Shown piece after piece: positions 10,575 through 20,335 of a DNA stretch of 64,000 nt. Where the stretch lies: contig JAYESD010000004.1 of NCBI GenBank assembly GCA_036927565.1, positions 92,446,942 through 92,510,941 on the forward strand, in the 5' to 3' direction. The position numbers and the translations under genes were made by a program. This stretch comes from Tuctoria greenei. Its lineage: Eukaryota; Streptophyta; Magnoliopsida; Poales; Poaceae. Positions within the stretch are counted from its first letter, which is position 1. Each line of letters starts with the position of its first letter. The notes under the pieces are model-generated. The model searched no databases. It worked only from the letters and a program-made list of their open reading frames with translations, and was not told where the DNA came from.

Positions 10575-11700
10575 TTCCTCAACAAACTATCACGAGATGG
10601 AGAATGTGCATAGACTATCGGAAACTCAACAAGGCAACTAAGAAGGCTTATTTTCCACTGACCTTCATCAATGAGATGTTAGAGAGGTTGGAAAAACATT
10701 CCTTCTTTTGTTTCCTTGATGGATATTTGGCATATCATCAAATACCCATCCATCCCAATGATCAAAGTAACACCGAATTCATATCCCTATGAAACATATG
10801 CCTACCGACGAATGTCATTTGAATTGTGCAATGCACATGCCTCTTTTTCAGAGGTGCATGATGTCTTTCTTTTCTTACATGATTGAGGAAATCATGGAAG
10901 TTTTCGTGGATAAATTCTCCATCTATGGAAAAACTTTTGATCATTGTCTGGAAAATTTAGACAAGATCTTACAAAGATGCCAAGAGAAGGATATGATACT
11001 TAATTGGGAAAAGTGTCATTTTATGGTCCGTGAGGGCATCATTCCTGGATAGTTAGTGTCCGAGAGGGGGATAGAGGTGGACAAAGAAAATATTGAAGTT
11101 GTTGAACAATTTCCACCTTTTGTCAACATTAGGGAAATCTGCAGCTTCCTAGGTCATGCGGGGTTCTATCGACGATTCATCAAGGATTTCTCCGGAGTTG
11201 CTAGACCCCTCACAAACCTATTAGCTCAAGATTCTCCCTTTAATGAGGAGTGCCTTAAATCTTTTGACACAATCAAAAAGGCGCTTATCTCATCTCCAAT
11301 CATTCAACCCCTTTAATTGGACGCTTCCGTTTGAAATCATATGTTATGCCAGAGATTTTGCTATTGGTGCAGTCTTAGGCCAAACCAAAGATAAAAAGCA
11401 TCACGACATAGCCTACACTAGCATGACTTTAACAGGAGCATAGCTCAATTATGCCACTAAGGAAAAAGAGCTCTTGGAAGTAGTCTTTTCTATCGAAAAG
11501 TTTAGATCCTATTTAGTTGGAGCCCAGGTCCTAATCTACACAGACCATGCAACCTTGAAATTTTTGCTCACCAAAAAGGACACTAAACCAAGGCTAATCC
11601 GATGAATTATCCTACACCAAAAATTTCATTTGGAGATTAAGGATAAGAAGGGAGTGGAGATTTCATAGCAGATAATCTCTCATGTATGGAAGTAAAACAA
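10575..11700 (+). pseudogene. pol: Athila-like element H: reverse transcriptase-RNase H remnant
   Basis: The RT wording WRMCIDYRKLNKA, FLDGYLAYHQIP and FLGHAGFYRRFIKDF identifies a Ty3/gypsy Athila-type polymerase. The N-terminal part of pol is missing, since the segment starts at the G3 junction. A frameshift near 10790 and another in the run of T at 10850 disrupt the region before the catalytic box. The box itself reads VFVDKFSIYG where FxDDFSVYG is expected, so the second catalytic Asp is Lys. Stops occur at 11050, 11314 and 11441. RNase H follows (FAIGAVLGQ, ATKEKELLEVVF, YTDHATLKFLL). It cannot be active. Confidence 0.85.
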
Positions 11701-11759
11701 ACCATGGATTTACCCATTAATGACTTCCTACGTGATGACATGTTGCTCAAGGTGACCGA

Positions 11760-12513
11760 CACTCACACTTGGTGCACAAATATTGTGAACTCATGGACAC
11801 GGGGTACGTACCGCCACGGGAAACCAAAAAGGAACTCATTTATGAGAGTCTAAACACCTATGGGATTACTCATATCTCAATGTGGTATGTCCCGGTGGCC
11901 ATCTTAGAAGGTGTGCTCCCATACTCGAAGGCGCCAAAATTATTAAAAAATACCATGTTGGCCTCTATGAAGGCCATTATGGTGTTTATTGTACTAATGC
12001 AAAGATCTGACAAAGTGGATTCTATTGGAAATGCGAGAAGCATGGAGGAATCACTACTCGTAATGCCATGCCCCTCGCATATAATCTCCAAGTTCTAGTA
12101 TTCATTGTGTGGGCTATTGACATTATGGGTCCTTTCCCAAAGTCCTTTGATTGCGAGTATATTCTATTGGTCATCGATTATGTGTCGAAATGGGAAGATG
12201 CATTGCCTTGTAAAAAAGTTGGCTCCAAGCAAGCTAGAAAAATGTTTCACGAGATCATTTTCCCACACTTTGGTACTTCCCGAATGGTTATAAGTGATGG
12301 AGAATCTCTTTTTATTGATAGGACCTTCCGAAACATTCTAAGGAAGCTCGGGGTCCAGCATAACATTGCTACTACATACCACCCACAAACAAGCGGTCAA
12401 GCAGAAATGTCCAATAAGAAACTAAAAAACATCCATCAAAAGATCATCTTGGAAATAGGAACGGGTCGGAAGCATAAGCTACTCGATGCATTGTGGGCAT
12501 ACTGTACAGCCTA
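11760..12513 (+). pseudogene. Athila-like element H: integrase core, interrupted by Tat-C
   Basis: The integrase core is read at 12068-12513. The catalytic triad is visible as Asp in AIDIMGPFPKS, Asp in MVISDGESLF and Glu in TSGQAEMSNKK. The zinc-binding region upstream (11769-12067) is scrambled by frameshifts. The protein is cut in the block ALWAYCTAY at 12513 by Tat-C. The continuation (YKTHIGMFP) resumes at 25474 after the 5-bp duplication GCCTA. That continuity gives strong proof of nesting. Confidence 0.88.
12509..12513. repeat. Target-site duplication, left copy (GCCTA)
   Basis: GCCTA lies immediately before the Tat-C 5' LTR and is repeated exactly at 25469-25473 after the 3' LTR. Five-base duplications are normal for LTR retrotransposon integrase. 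Confidence 0.95.
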
Positions 12514-13364
12514 TGTCGGTATCCTAAAAACCATACACCCCTTGAGGTTACAGAAATATCAAAAGAAAGCCATCTACTTGGTTTGAAGACCCTCGGAGGC
12601 CCACTTGTCAGACATGACCGGACCCACTTCTCCAACATGGTTAATCCCTTGGTCGCCACGTGTACGACTAACCCGGAGCTACCTCCCACAAGGGGGAAGC
12701 TCCGGACCACGTACCAAAACGGCACCTCCGGACTTAACCCCAGACCGAGAGAAGCTCCGGACCTGACACGTGTCTGGTAGCCCCGGAGCTACCTGCTTCC
12801 CACAGCAAGCTCTGGAGCTGCCATGTGTCAAATCGTCGGACCTTCCAGCTTCTAATCTCCGGAAGACCTTGTAACGGCTCCGGATCATCAAAGGAGAGTC
12901 AAGGACTTAAAGACCCAGTTAAGTGCCATTAATACCATATTAATGACACTCAATCGGACGATCTTAACACCAGTAACGGTGCTGCCAAAGCCCGTTACAG
13001 GATCATTAAGAGCAATTAATCGTGTATCAATACCAGTAACTGCCGGGGCCACATGTCAGGCCAGGCTAGCTTGTAACGGCCTATCCTTGTACTATAAAAG
13101 GACAGGCCGACGATACACTCAGGGACGTTCACGGATGATCATACGCACCCCACGCGTTTGTGACAAGCTCTTACCACTAATACAACACCAACACACCCGT
13201 GGAGTAGGGTATTACGCTCAGGCGGCCCGAACCACATAAATCCTCGTGTCTCCTACATTACTTTGATTTTCACCTTCTTGAATCTTCGCGCGCCCACACC
13301 GAACCACAAACTCCTTCAACACTTTAGCAGTGTCGGGAGATCTATCGGATCAAAACCACCGACA
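12514..13364 (+). repeat. Tat-C 5' LTR (851 bp)
   Basis: It starts TGTCGGTATCC and ends AAACCACCGACA, the TGTCGG/CCGACA ends being a 6-bp inverted repeat. U3 carries several AGCTCCGG/CCGGAGCT motifs and CACGTGT boxes (12658, 12769). The TATA box is 579 bp in. It is followed directly by the primer site. Confidence 0.96.
13093..13100 (+). promoter_or_regulatory. TATA box, Tat-C 5' LTR
   Basis: TATAAAAG in the context TGTACTATAAAAGGAC. The equivalent in the 3' LTR is at 25197-25204. Confidence 0.8.
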
Positions 13365-13365
13365 G

Positions 13366-13383
13366 TTGGCGCGCCAGGTAGGG
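13366..13383 (+). promoter_or_regulatory. Primer binding site, Tat-C
   Basis: TTGGCGCGCCAGGTAGGG begins one base after the 5' LTR, where minus-strand synthesis is primed by a tRNA 3' end. TGGCGC-type sites are usual in the Tat lineage. I do not assign the tRNA. Confidence 0.8.
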
Positions 13384-13402
13384 GGCGCCTGAGATTTCAA
13401 GA

Positions 13403-14961
13403 ATGGTGAACTCCGCTGCTGGATCATCCAATGGTCAACCCGCTGTTCAGGCTGTTGGAGGCAATCCTCCAATATGCCCCCACCAGCAAGAGCCTCAGCA
13501 CCAGCAGGAGTCACACAGCCACCACCGCCGCCTCATCCAGCAAACCAAGCTGGACAACGCGATGGTGCACCGGCGTCCATCACGGTGTCGGCGAATCATG
13601 ACAATCTGAAACATGCGCTTCATGCAGCGCATGCTCTTCTTCAACGTCCACCACCTCCTGATGCATCCCGGGATGCATTGGAGCAGTGGAGAGCTGATGT
13701 GGAACATTTGGTTGCAGCCGCAGCCAACCGCATCAGCAAACAGGGTCCTCCTCCTTCAGGACGGGCCCCGTCGCAGCGGCGGACTTTGTCTGGTAGACTT
13801 GGACCGCACGTCTCCAACAACAGGAGACGAGCTACATCACAACAAGTGACGTCGTTGCCCTCTGGGGCACGACGCACCCATACGGTATCCAGGCTTTCAA
13901 CTCATGACCTCCGGTCGGAGCTTGATCGCCGATATCGTCAGCGAGACGGCCGAGTCCATATTGAGCGTGCTCGTGAGAGACGAGAGGCTCAAAGCACTCC
14001 TGCTCCCGAGGGAGTAGGAGGAGGCTGTTCAGCCCTGGCCATGCATCTGCGCATGGTCAATTGGACACAGAAGTTCCGGCCTCATCTGTCGGAGAAATTC
14101 GACGGGACTGTCAACCCTGTCGAATTTCTTCAGATTTAGTCCACTGCTATTTTGGCAGCTGGAGGAAATGAGGCTGTAATGGCCAATTATTTCCCTGTGG
14201 CTTTAACCGGAACTGCGAGGTCCTGGTTTATGAGCCTTCCACCCAACTCTATCAACAGTTGGGAGGAGTTGTGCCGACAGTTCACCGCCAACTTCGGGAG
14301 TTCATACACCCGACCAGGCACCGAACTGGATCTTTTTGCCGTCGTGCAAAAAGAGAGAGAATCCTTGCGATCCTTCATACAGAGGTTCTCTCAGGTACGC
14401 AACACTATTCCTTCTATCTCTAGCGCCTCTGTCATTGTGGCATTTAGACAGGGAGTACGGGATAAGAAGATGTTGGGGAAACTGGCAATCAAAGAGATTA
14501 CCAGTGTCACGGAGCTCTTCAGCTTGGCTGACAAGTGCGCCAGAGCTACGGAGGGCCATGAAATGCACTCCAAATCAACTCCGGAGGGTAACAAGAAATC
14601 CTCCAAAGAAGAAGCCGCTACCTCCGGGAACGGCAAGAAGAAGAAAAAGACCAACGGCAAGAAGAAGCCGTCGGCCGGTACATCCAATGCCGCAGCTGCT
14701 GCAGCTCCGGGTGGCCGGGGGCCACGCCCCGAAAAGCGACCTCGACCGTCTTCAGAAGACGGAGGCAAATCCAAGGTGTGGTGTCCAATTCACAAAACAG
14801 GCAACCACAGTTTGGAAGATTGCCGGGAGGTCCAAAACCTCGCCGAGCGCTACAACAAGCACCGGGAAGAGTCTCCTTTCCGTCAAAGGGAAGGAAAACA
14901 GAAAGTCGACGAAGCTCCGGCTGAAGAGGAGTTAGGTTTCAGGATCCCAAAAAGGTCCTGA
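13403..14961 (+). pseudogene. gag: Tat-C gag
   Basis: Gag forms the particle that holds element RNA. ATG 13403 opens MVNSAAGSSNG; a frameshift between about 13460 and 13474 moves reading to the frame that continues to the end. A TAG at 14137-14139 interrupts the capsid-like domain (HLSEKFDGTVNPVEFLQ / AAGGNEAVMANYFPVAL, ARSWFMSLPP, SWEELCRQFTANF), which matches the Retrotrans_gag family. A Lys-rich segment (KKKKKTNGKKK) precedes a Cys/His cluster WCPIHKTGNHSLEDC, the Tat-type substitute for a zinc knuckle. The frame ends at TGA 14959-14961, overlapping pol. Length without breaks would be about 520 residues. Confidence 0.9.
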
Positions 14962-16200
14962 AAGCCGTCTACACCTCCGTCGACGACGATTCCAACGTCT
15001 CCGACAACGAGCGTCAGAAAACCATGAACACTATTTTTGGTGGATCATGGAACATCACCTCCCGCCGCGTCATCAAGACTATGCGTCGGGATATGGCAGC
15101 TGTAACTCCTACAGCTAGACCGGAGCCACATCGAAAGTGGATGGACACAGCCATCACTTTTGATGCTTCGGACTATCCTCGAAGCATGGTCGGAGCTGGA
15201 CAGTTACCTTTGATGGTATCTCCCACCATCAACAACATCCAGCTCCATCATGTTATGGTGGACGGAGGTTCGGGGCTGAACCTCATAAGCTTTGAAGCTT
15301 TTACCAAGCTTCAGCACCGACCTTCGGATCTCCATCCCTCCCGACCTTTCTCCGGAGTAGGTTCGGGGGCCGTTACCCCACTCGGAGCTATTACTCTTCC
15401 TGTTACCTTCGGGACACGGGAGAAGTATCGCACCGAGAAGTTGGTCTTTGACGTTGCTCAGATCAACTTACCATTCAACGCCATCTTGGGTAGGCTTGCC
15501 CTGTACAAATTCATGGCAGCCGCTCATTATGGTTATCTGGTGTTGAAAATGCCAACACTAGTAGGCGTTCTCCGGATCCGCAGAGATCGTACTGCAGGAG
15601 TAACTGCTTTGGAGGAACTTCATGCGCTCACTACGGCGCAAGAGGAAGACTCCAGGCAGGAGCAAGCTCCAAGACCTCCGAGCATTCGTCAGCGAGGCTC
15701 GACGTCAGCACCTTGTGTGCAGCCAAGCGGCGACACCGACATTCCCGTCAAAGTCGTCCAAATTGGTTCCGATGCCGCTCAGACCACCCGTATATCGGGA
15801 GGATTGAACGACAAATAGGAACTCGCGCTCATCACTTTCCTCCGGGCTAACGTTGACGTGTTTGCTTGGCAACCGTCACAAATGCCTGGGATCCCCAGGG
15901 AAGTGATTGAGCACAATCTGAAGATCTACCCCGATGCCCGGCCTGTGCATCAGAAACCTCCGAAGCATTTCGTAGAGTGGCATAACTTCATCTTACAAGA
16001 AGTGAAGAAGCTACTCGAAGCCGGATTCATCCGAGAAGTCTTCCATCCAAAATGGCTGGCGAACCCAGTCGTTGTGCCCAAGGCCGGCGGGAAGCTTCGG
16101 ATGTGCATCGACTACACCACACTAAATAAGGCATGTCCAAAAGATCCATTCCCACTACCTAGAATAGATCAGATAGTGGATTCCACCTCTAGGTGTGAAT
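14943..16200 (+). pseudogene. pol: Tat-C aspartic protease and start of reverse transcriptase
   Basis: The pol frame opens DPKKVLKAVYTSVDDD and holds the protease motif VMVDGGSGLNLISFEAF near 15258, an Asp-Gly-Gly-Ser variant that is usual in Tat elements. The protease domain is followed by a hydrophilic linker (15600-15810). TAG at 15816-15818 interrupts the frame, which continues unchanged into the RT N-terminus (DVFAWQPSQMPGI, GFIREVFHPKWLANPVVVPK, RMCIDYTTLNKACPKD, FPLPRIDQIVD). The mature protease cleaves Gag-Pol in the particle. Confidence 0.9.
14946..14952 (+). promoter_or_regulatory. Candidate -1 frameshift heptamer at gag-pol overlap
   Basis: CCCAAAA is phased as C CCA AAA in the gag frame, the X XXY YYZ form used by retroviruses. 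A slip of -1 enters the pol frame (CCC AAA A..), which is open from 14925 through the protease. The gag stop follows 7 bases later. The overlap between the upstream pol-frame TGA (14922) and the gag stop is only about 12 codons, and the heptamer lies inside it. Not tested. Confidence 0.55.
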
Positions 16201-16913
16201 TACTGTGTTTCCTAGAGGCATATTCTGGGTATCACCAAATCAGGATGTCTAGGGAGGATGAAGAGCATACTTCATTCATCACAGTAGATGGATTGTACTG
16301 CTACACAGCCATGCCCTTTGGTCTCAAGAATGCAGCTTCAACTTTTGTACGAGCAATGTACAAATCTTTTGAGGAACTCATCAAAGACATAGTGGAAGTG
16401 TACGTCGATGACATCGTGGTCAAGGTCAAGAACAAGGAGTCACTCCTAGACACCTTGCAGGCTGTCTTCGACAAGCTGCGGGCCACCCGCACAAAGCTAA
16501 ACCCGGACAAGTGCGTGTTTGGGGTTAGCTCCGGAAAACTTCTTGGTTTCCTGGTAAGTCACCGGGGCATAGAAGCTAATCCGGCGAAGATAAAAGCCAT
16601 TGAAGACATGCGGCAACCAACCCGCGTCAAAGACGTCCAAAAGTTAACTGGATGTCTAAAAGCCCTCAGCCGGTTCATATCAAGACTGGCGGAGCGGGCA
16701 CTTCCCTTCTTCAAGTTATTGAGGAAGTTCGGACCATTCCAATGGTCCAAAGAAGCAGAGAAGGCATTCTAGGAACTGAAACAGTTCCTCACCACCCTAC
16801 CAATTCTGGTAGCTCCGAACCTTGGTGAGCCTTTGTTGCTTTACATTTCAGCTACTGACGAAGTCGTCAGTATGGTTCTGGTTGTGGAGAGACCGGAACT
16901 ACCCCACATTCAG
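16201..16913 (+). pseudogene. pol: Tat-C reverse transcriptase catalytic domain
   Basis: This domain synthesises DNA from element RNA. The catalytic box YVDDIVV is intact (16401-16412). In the earlier motif A the text is FLEAYSGYHQI with Glu (GAG 16215-16217) where the catalytic Asp is expected, a change that should greatly weaken metal binding. Thumb and connection blocks (GFLVSHRGIEANPAKIKAI, FISRLAERALPFFKLL) are present. TAG at 16770-16772 interrupts AF-ELKQFL. The frame is the same as the protease. Confidence 0.9.
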
Positions 16914-17165
16914 CTATCCAGACCCCTTCGGGAGGGTCCGGAGGTTCCTGAAAGCAAGTCTGGGTCCCAGCTCCCAGATTCGAACCCACAAGAAGTCACT
17001 TCAGGAGACCTAGACCCCTCCAGGAGGGTCCGGGTCATTTCTGAAGAAGCTCCGGATTCCTCCAGCCAGAACCCGGAGGTCCCCGAAGAGAATCTGGACC
17101 CCTCCGAGAGGGCCCGGATCAATGAAGAGGAAGCTCCGGACCCCTCCGGGGGGGTCCGGACCATT
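16914..17165 (+). repeat. Hairpin-rich insertion inside Tat-C pol (between RT and RNase H)
   Basis: Between VLVVERPELPH and RTIQRPVYFISEVL lie about 80 in-frame residues rich in Pro, Glu, Ser and Arg. Four related segments encode (L)DPSxRxR-like text and are imperfect inverted repeats of GGACCCCTCC...GGGGGTCC type. The clearest, 17135-17160, is a perfect 10-bp stem TCCGGACCCC / GGGGTCCGGA with a 6-base loop. In related polymerases these flanking blocks are nearly adjacent, so this is an expansion. Confidence 0.8.
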
Positions 17166-18000
17166 CAACGCCCAGTATACTTCATCAGCGAAGTATTACA
17201 CGATGCCAAGACTCGATACCTAGAGGTGCATAAGCTACTCTATGCAGTTCTTATTGCCTCCAGGAAGCTTCTACATTACTTCCAAGCTCATAAAGTCTCG
17301 GTGGTGACCTCCTATCCACTTCGAGCAATCCTGCATAATCCCAATTAAACTGGGAATATTGCAAAGTGGGCAGCGGAATTGGCTGAATTTGATCTTGAAT
17401 TTATTTCAAGACAAGCAGTCAAGAGTCAAGCTTTGGCAGATTTTGTGGCAGAATGGACTCCCTCTCCATCAAACCCTGGGGGCCCCAGTGAACAGAAGAC
17501 GAAGCATCAAGCTCCAACCTTCACCGATCCTCACTGGACTCTTTACTTCGACGGCTCCATGCAGAAGCAGGGGGCCGGAGCTGGAATCCTTCTCCTCGCA
17601 CCGACTGGGGAGAAGGTGAAATACATGGTACACCTTGACTTCAAGGCAACCAACAACATGGCGGAATATGAAGCACTCATCTACGGACTAAAGGTGGCAC
17701 TGTCATACGGTGTGAGGCAACTGCTGGTCAAAGGAGATTCACAGCTCATCATCAAGAAGGTGAAGGGTGAATGCTCCTGCAACAATCTCCAGCTAGCTGC
17801 TTACCTCCTAGAAGTCCAGAGGCTTCAGAAGGACTTTGAAGTCCTAGACCTTCACCATGTTCAGCGTGCCCACAACGCTGAAGCCGGCGAACTCTCGACG
17901 AAAGTGTCAACCGGAGCTCCGGCTCCTGATGGAACTTTTGTCCGGAGATTGTCGAAACCCACAGCTCAGCCTGCCGAACTGAACGAAGGGGGCGAGATCA
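17166..18000 (+). pseudogene. pol: Tat-C connection and RNase H domain
   Basis: The connection (RPVYFISEVLHDAKTRYLEVHKLLYAV, split here only by eye) leads to TAA at 17346-17348, after which the same frame runs to the end of pol. RNase H residues are Asp in LYFDGSM (near 17552), Glu in NNMAEYEALIYGL, Asp in LVKGDSQLI, and a fourth position where HNAEAGELS has Gly (GGC 17886-17888) in place of the Asp expected in HNxxADxL. The RNA-degrading activity is therefore doubtful even without the stops. Confidence 0.88.
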
Positions 18001-19361
18001 GCATCCCGAAGCTGACGGTCCCGATGGCCCTGTTACCATGGCAGCCATCAAGGGTCGTAGGTGCTGCTGGAAGCTCCGAGCAACACAGCACGCAAGACTC
18101 AAATGCTCAAGTCAGTTCCGATGCATGGATCTCGGAGATCCGGAACTACTTGAAAGACAACATCCTTCCTGACGATGATGTATCCGCTGACCGGGTAGTC
18201 AGATTGGCTAAAAGATACACGCTGGTAGAAGGGGATCTCTACCGGCGTGGTGCCAACGGCATCCTAATGCGGTGCATCACAAGGGAAGAAGGCTGCGAGC
18301 TCCTCGCAGAAATCCATGGAGGCGAGTGTGGGAACCACGCGTCTTCCCGCACGCTGGTTGGTAAAGCCTTTCGGCACGGCTTCTACTGGCCTACAGCGCT
18401 CCAGGATGCCACTGGGCTAGTGAAGAAATGCGAAGCATGCCAATTTCATGCAAAGCAAATTCATACACCGGCTCAGCCCTTACAAATGATACCTCCTACA
18501 TGGCCCTTCGCCGTGTGGGGGATGGACATCTTGGGACCCTTCCCGAGAGTCGTCGGAGGTTACAAGTTCCTGTACGTCGCCATTGACAAGTTCACCAAAT
18601 GGCTGGAAGCAACTCCAGTTGTGACGATCAACAAGCAATCTGCTATCAACTTTCTGCAATCCATTGTGAGCAGATTTGGAGTCCCAAACAAAATCATCAC
18701 TGATAATGGGACTCAATTCACAAGCTCCGCATTACAAGGATATTGCGAAGACCTCGGCATACAAGTCTGCTACGCCTCCGTAGCTCACCCAGCCAGCAAT
18801 GGCCAAGCCGAGAGAGCAAATGTAGAAATCCTTAAGGGACTCAAAACGCGCACCTATGAGCGTTTGAAGAAACATGGAACCAACTGGATCGAAGAGCTTC
18901 GGCCCACTCTATGGGCCAACAGGACTTCTCCAAACCGGTCAACCGGAGAAACACCCTTCTTTCTGGTGTACGGAGCTGAAGCAATCCTTCCTCCGGAAAT
19001 CACCTTGGGTTCGCTCTGGGTCCGGACCTTCGACGAAGCCGCGCAGGACCAGCTCCGGCATGAAGACCTAGACCTCCTCGAGGAGGGAAGGTGCCAAGCA
19101 GCTGTTCGGAATGCCCGATATCGCCAAGCTCTACGGCGTTATCACCAGCGGCATGTACACAACCGACAGCTCGAGGAAGGCGATCTGGTGCTACGGAGAA
19201 TACTATCCAGAGAAGGGTTAAACAAACTCTCCCCCAGCTGGGAGGGGCCCTTCCGAGTGATCAAAGTATCCCGTCCCGGAAGCGTTCGCTTGGCTACCGA
19301 GGATGGGACACCTCTCCCAAATCCTTGGAACATCGAGCACCTCCGTAAGTTCTACACTTAA
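18001..19361 (+). pseudogene. pol: Tat-C integrase
   Basis: Integrase inserts the DNA copy into the chromosome. The domain is open here and complete: a zinc-binding His/Cys region (EIHGGECGNH, CEACQFHAKQIH); the DDE core with Asp in GMDILGPFPR (18525), Asp in IITDNGTQF and Glu in ASNGQAERANVE; and a C-terminal tail (LEEGDLVLRR, LSPSWEGPFRV, GTPLPNPWNIEHLRKFYT). Stop TAA is at 19359-19361. I see no chromodomain, as expected for Tat. Although open, it is translated only through several upstream stops. Confidence 0.92.
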
Positions 19362-19446
19362 TACCATGGAGGTGAGTCTTGAGTAACTTGAGATGTATGT
19401 TATAGAGTCATTGTACAGAGTCGGGTAGTTCCTCCGGGAGAGCAGT

Positions 19447-19468
19447 CGGACCTTTCCCGAAAGGTCCG
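19447..19468 (+). other. Perfect hairpin just after Tat-C pol
   Basis: CGGACCTTT, a CCCG loop and AAAGGTCCG form a 9-bp perfect stem 86 bases after the pol stop. It may be an RNA structure for 3' processing or export. It also contains the GGTCCG motif that recurs through this element. Confidence 0.75.
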
Positions 19469-20092
19469 CAAAGCTCATGCAGCACTTGTCACAGTCTCCG
19501 GACTAAAAGTGTGGCTAACTACCCTGGGTCAAACGAGAAACCAAACACACATAGCCTGGTTCTGTACCCTAAGAGAGTACTTGTTTCCCCTGTACCCCAG
19601 ACCTATAATGAAAGACATCTTCATGTGAAATAGACTCCACGTGCATTTATTTTGTACAGGCTCAACATTTTTATTTTTCTCTTTCTTGTCTATAACAAAG
19701 ACGTGTAATTCTTAAGAAATTTTAGTTTGACCGGTTTATATACGATTCGAGTTGTATTGTCAGTTCTTTTGGATTCAAATATCGCTCATGGCCCATTCGC
19801 CCGAAAGCCGCCAAGCCAATCTAGGGCCGGAGTGTGCTATCGACTTAGCCTGGTCAAGCACCCTATGTACGCCACTCTACCTACACCTCGGCAGGCCGAA
19901 GTAAGGCGAGTCCATGAACAGTTGAATCTAAGAGAAAAGGCAACACATCCGGTTGTATTTAAAATCGCATTCAACTTAAGGTTTTCTTAAGAATCGTAAG
20001 CCTCGACGAAATTATAGACAAGGAACGAATTTTACTATTTTTCTTGGCTTAAGTGTGCAGGAAAAATAAACTCTACGTTGATGGAGAGAGGC

Positions 20093-20335
20093 CGGAGCTA
20101 ACTAAGCTCCGACTCCCCTAAGGGGGCCAGCCGTCGACGCTGAATATAAGATGGTGAGAAGACCCCGTAAATGGAGTCTGCCGCCAACAAACCAAGTGTT
20201 GGCAAAGGTCACTGCCGGAGCTACCCAGCTCCGACACCCCAGAGGACTAACTATTGACGCTCTAGGTGTTGATAGAGGCTATTGCCGGAGCTACCAAGCT
20301 CCAGCGATGGACAATGCCGGAGCTTCTAAGCTCCG
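20093..20335. repeat. Array of four CGGAGCT/AGCTCCG hairpins
   Basis: The four inverted repeats lie at 20093-20111, 20216-20233, 20286-20303 and 20318-20335. The first, second and fourth have 7-bp perfect stems; the third loses its last pair (AGCTCCA). The sequence between the first three is itself related (e.g. CTGACGCT/TTGACGCT, AAGTGTTGGCAAAGGTC/AGGTGTTGATAGAGG). Confidence 0.8.

Noticed and set aside
12493..13239. Short plus-strand ORFs in the Tat-C LTR (95 and 98 codons), repeated at 25047
   Set aside because: They occur in both LTR copies, overlap the TATA box and promoter motifs, and show no domain; chance open frames.
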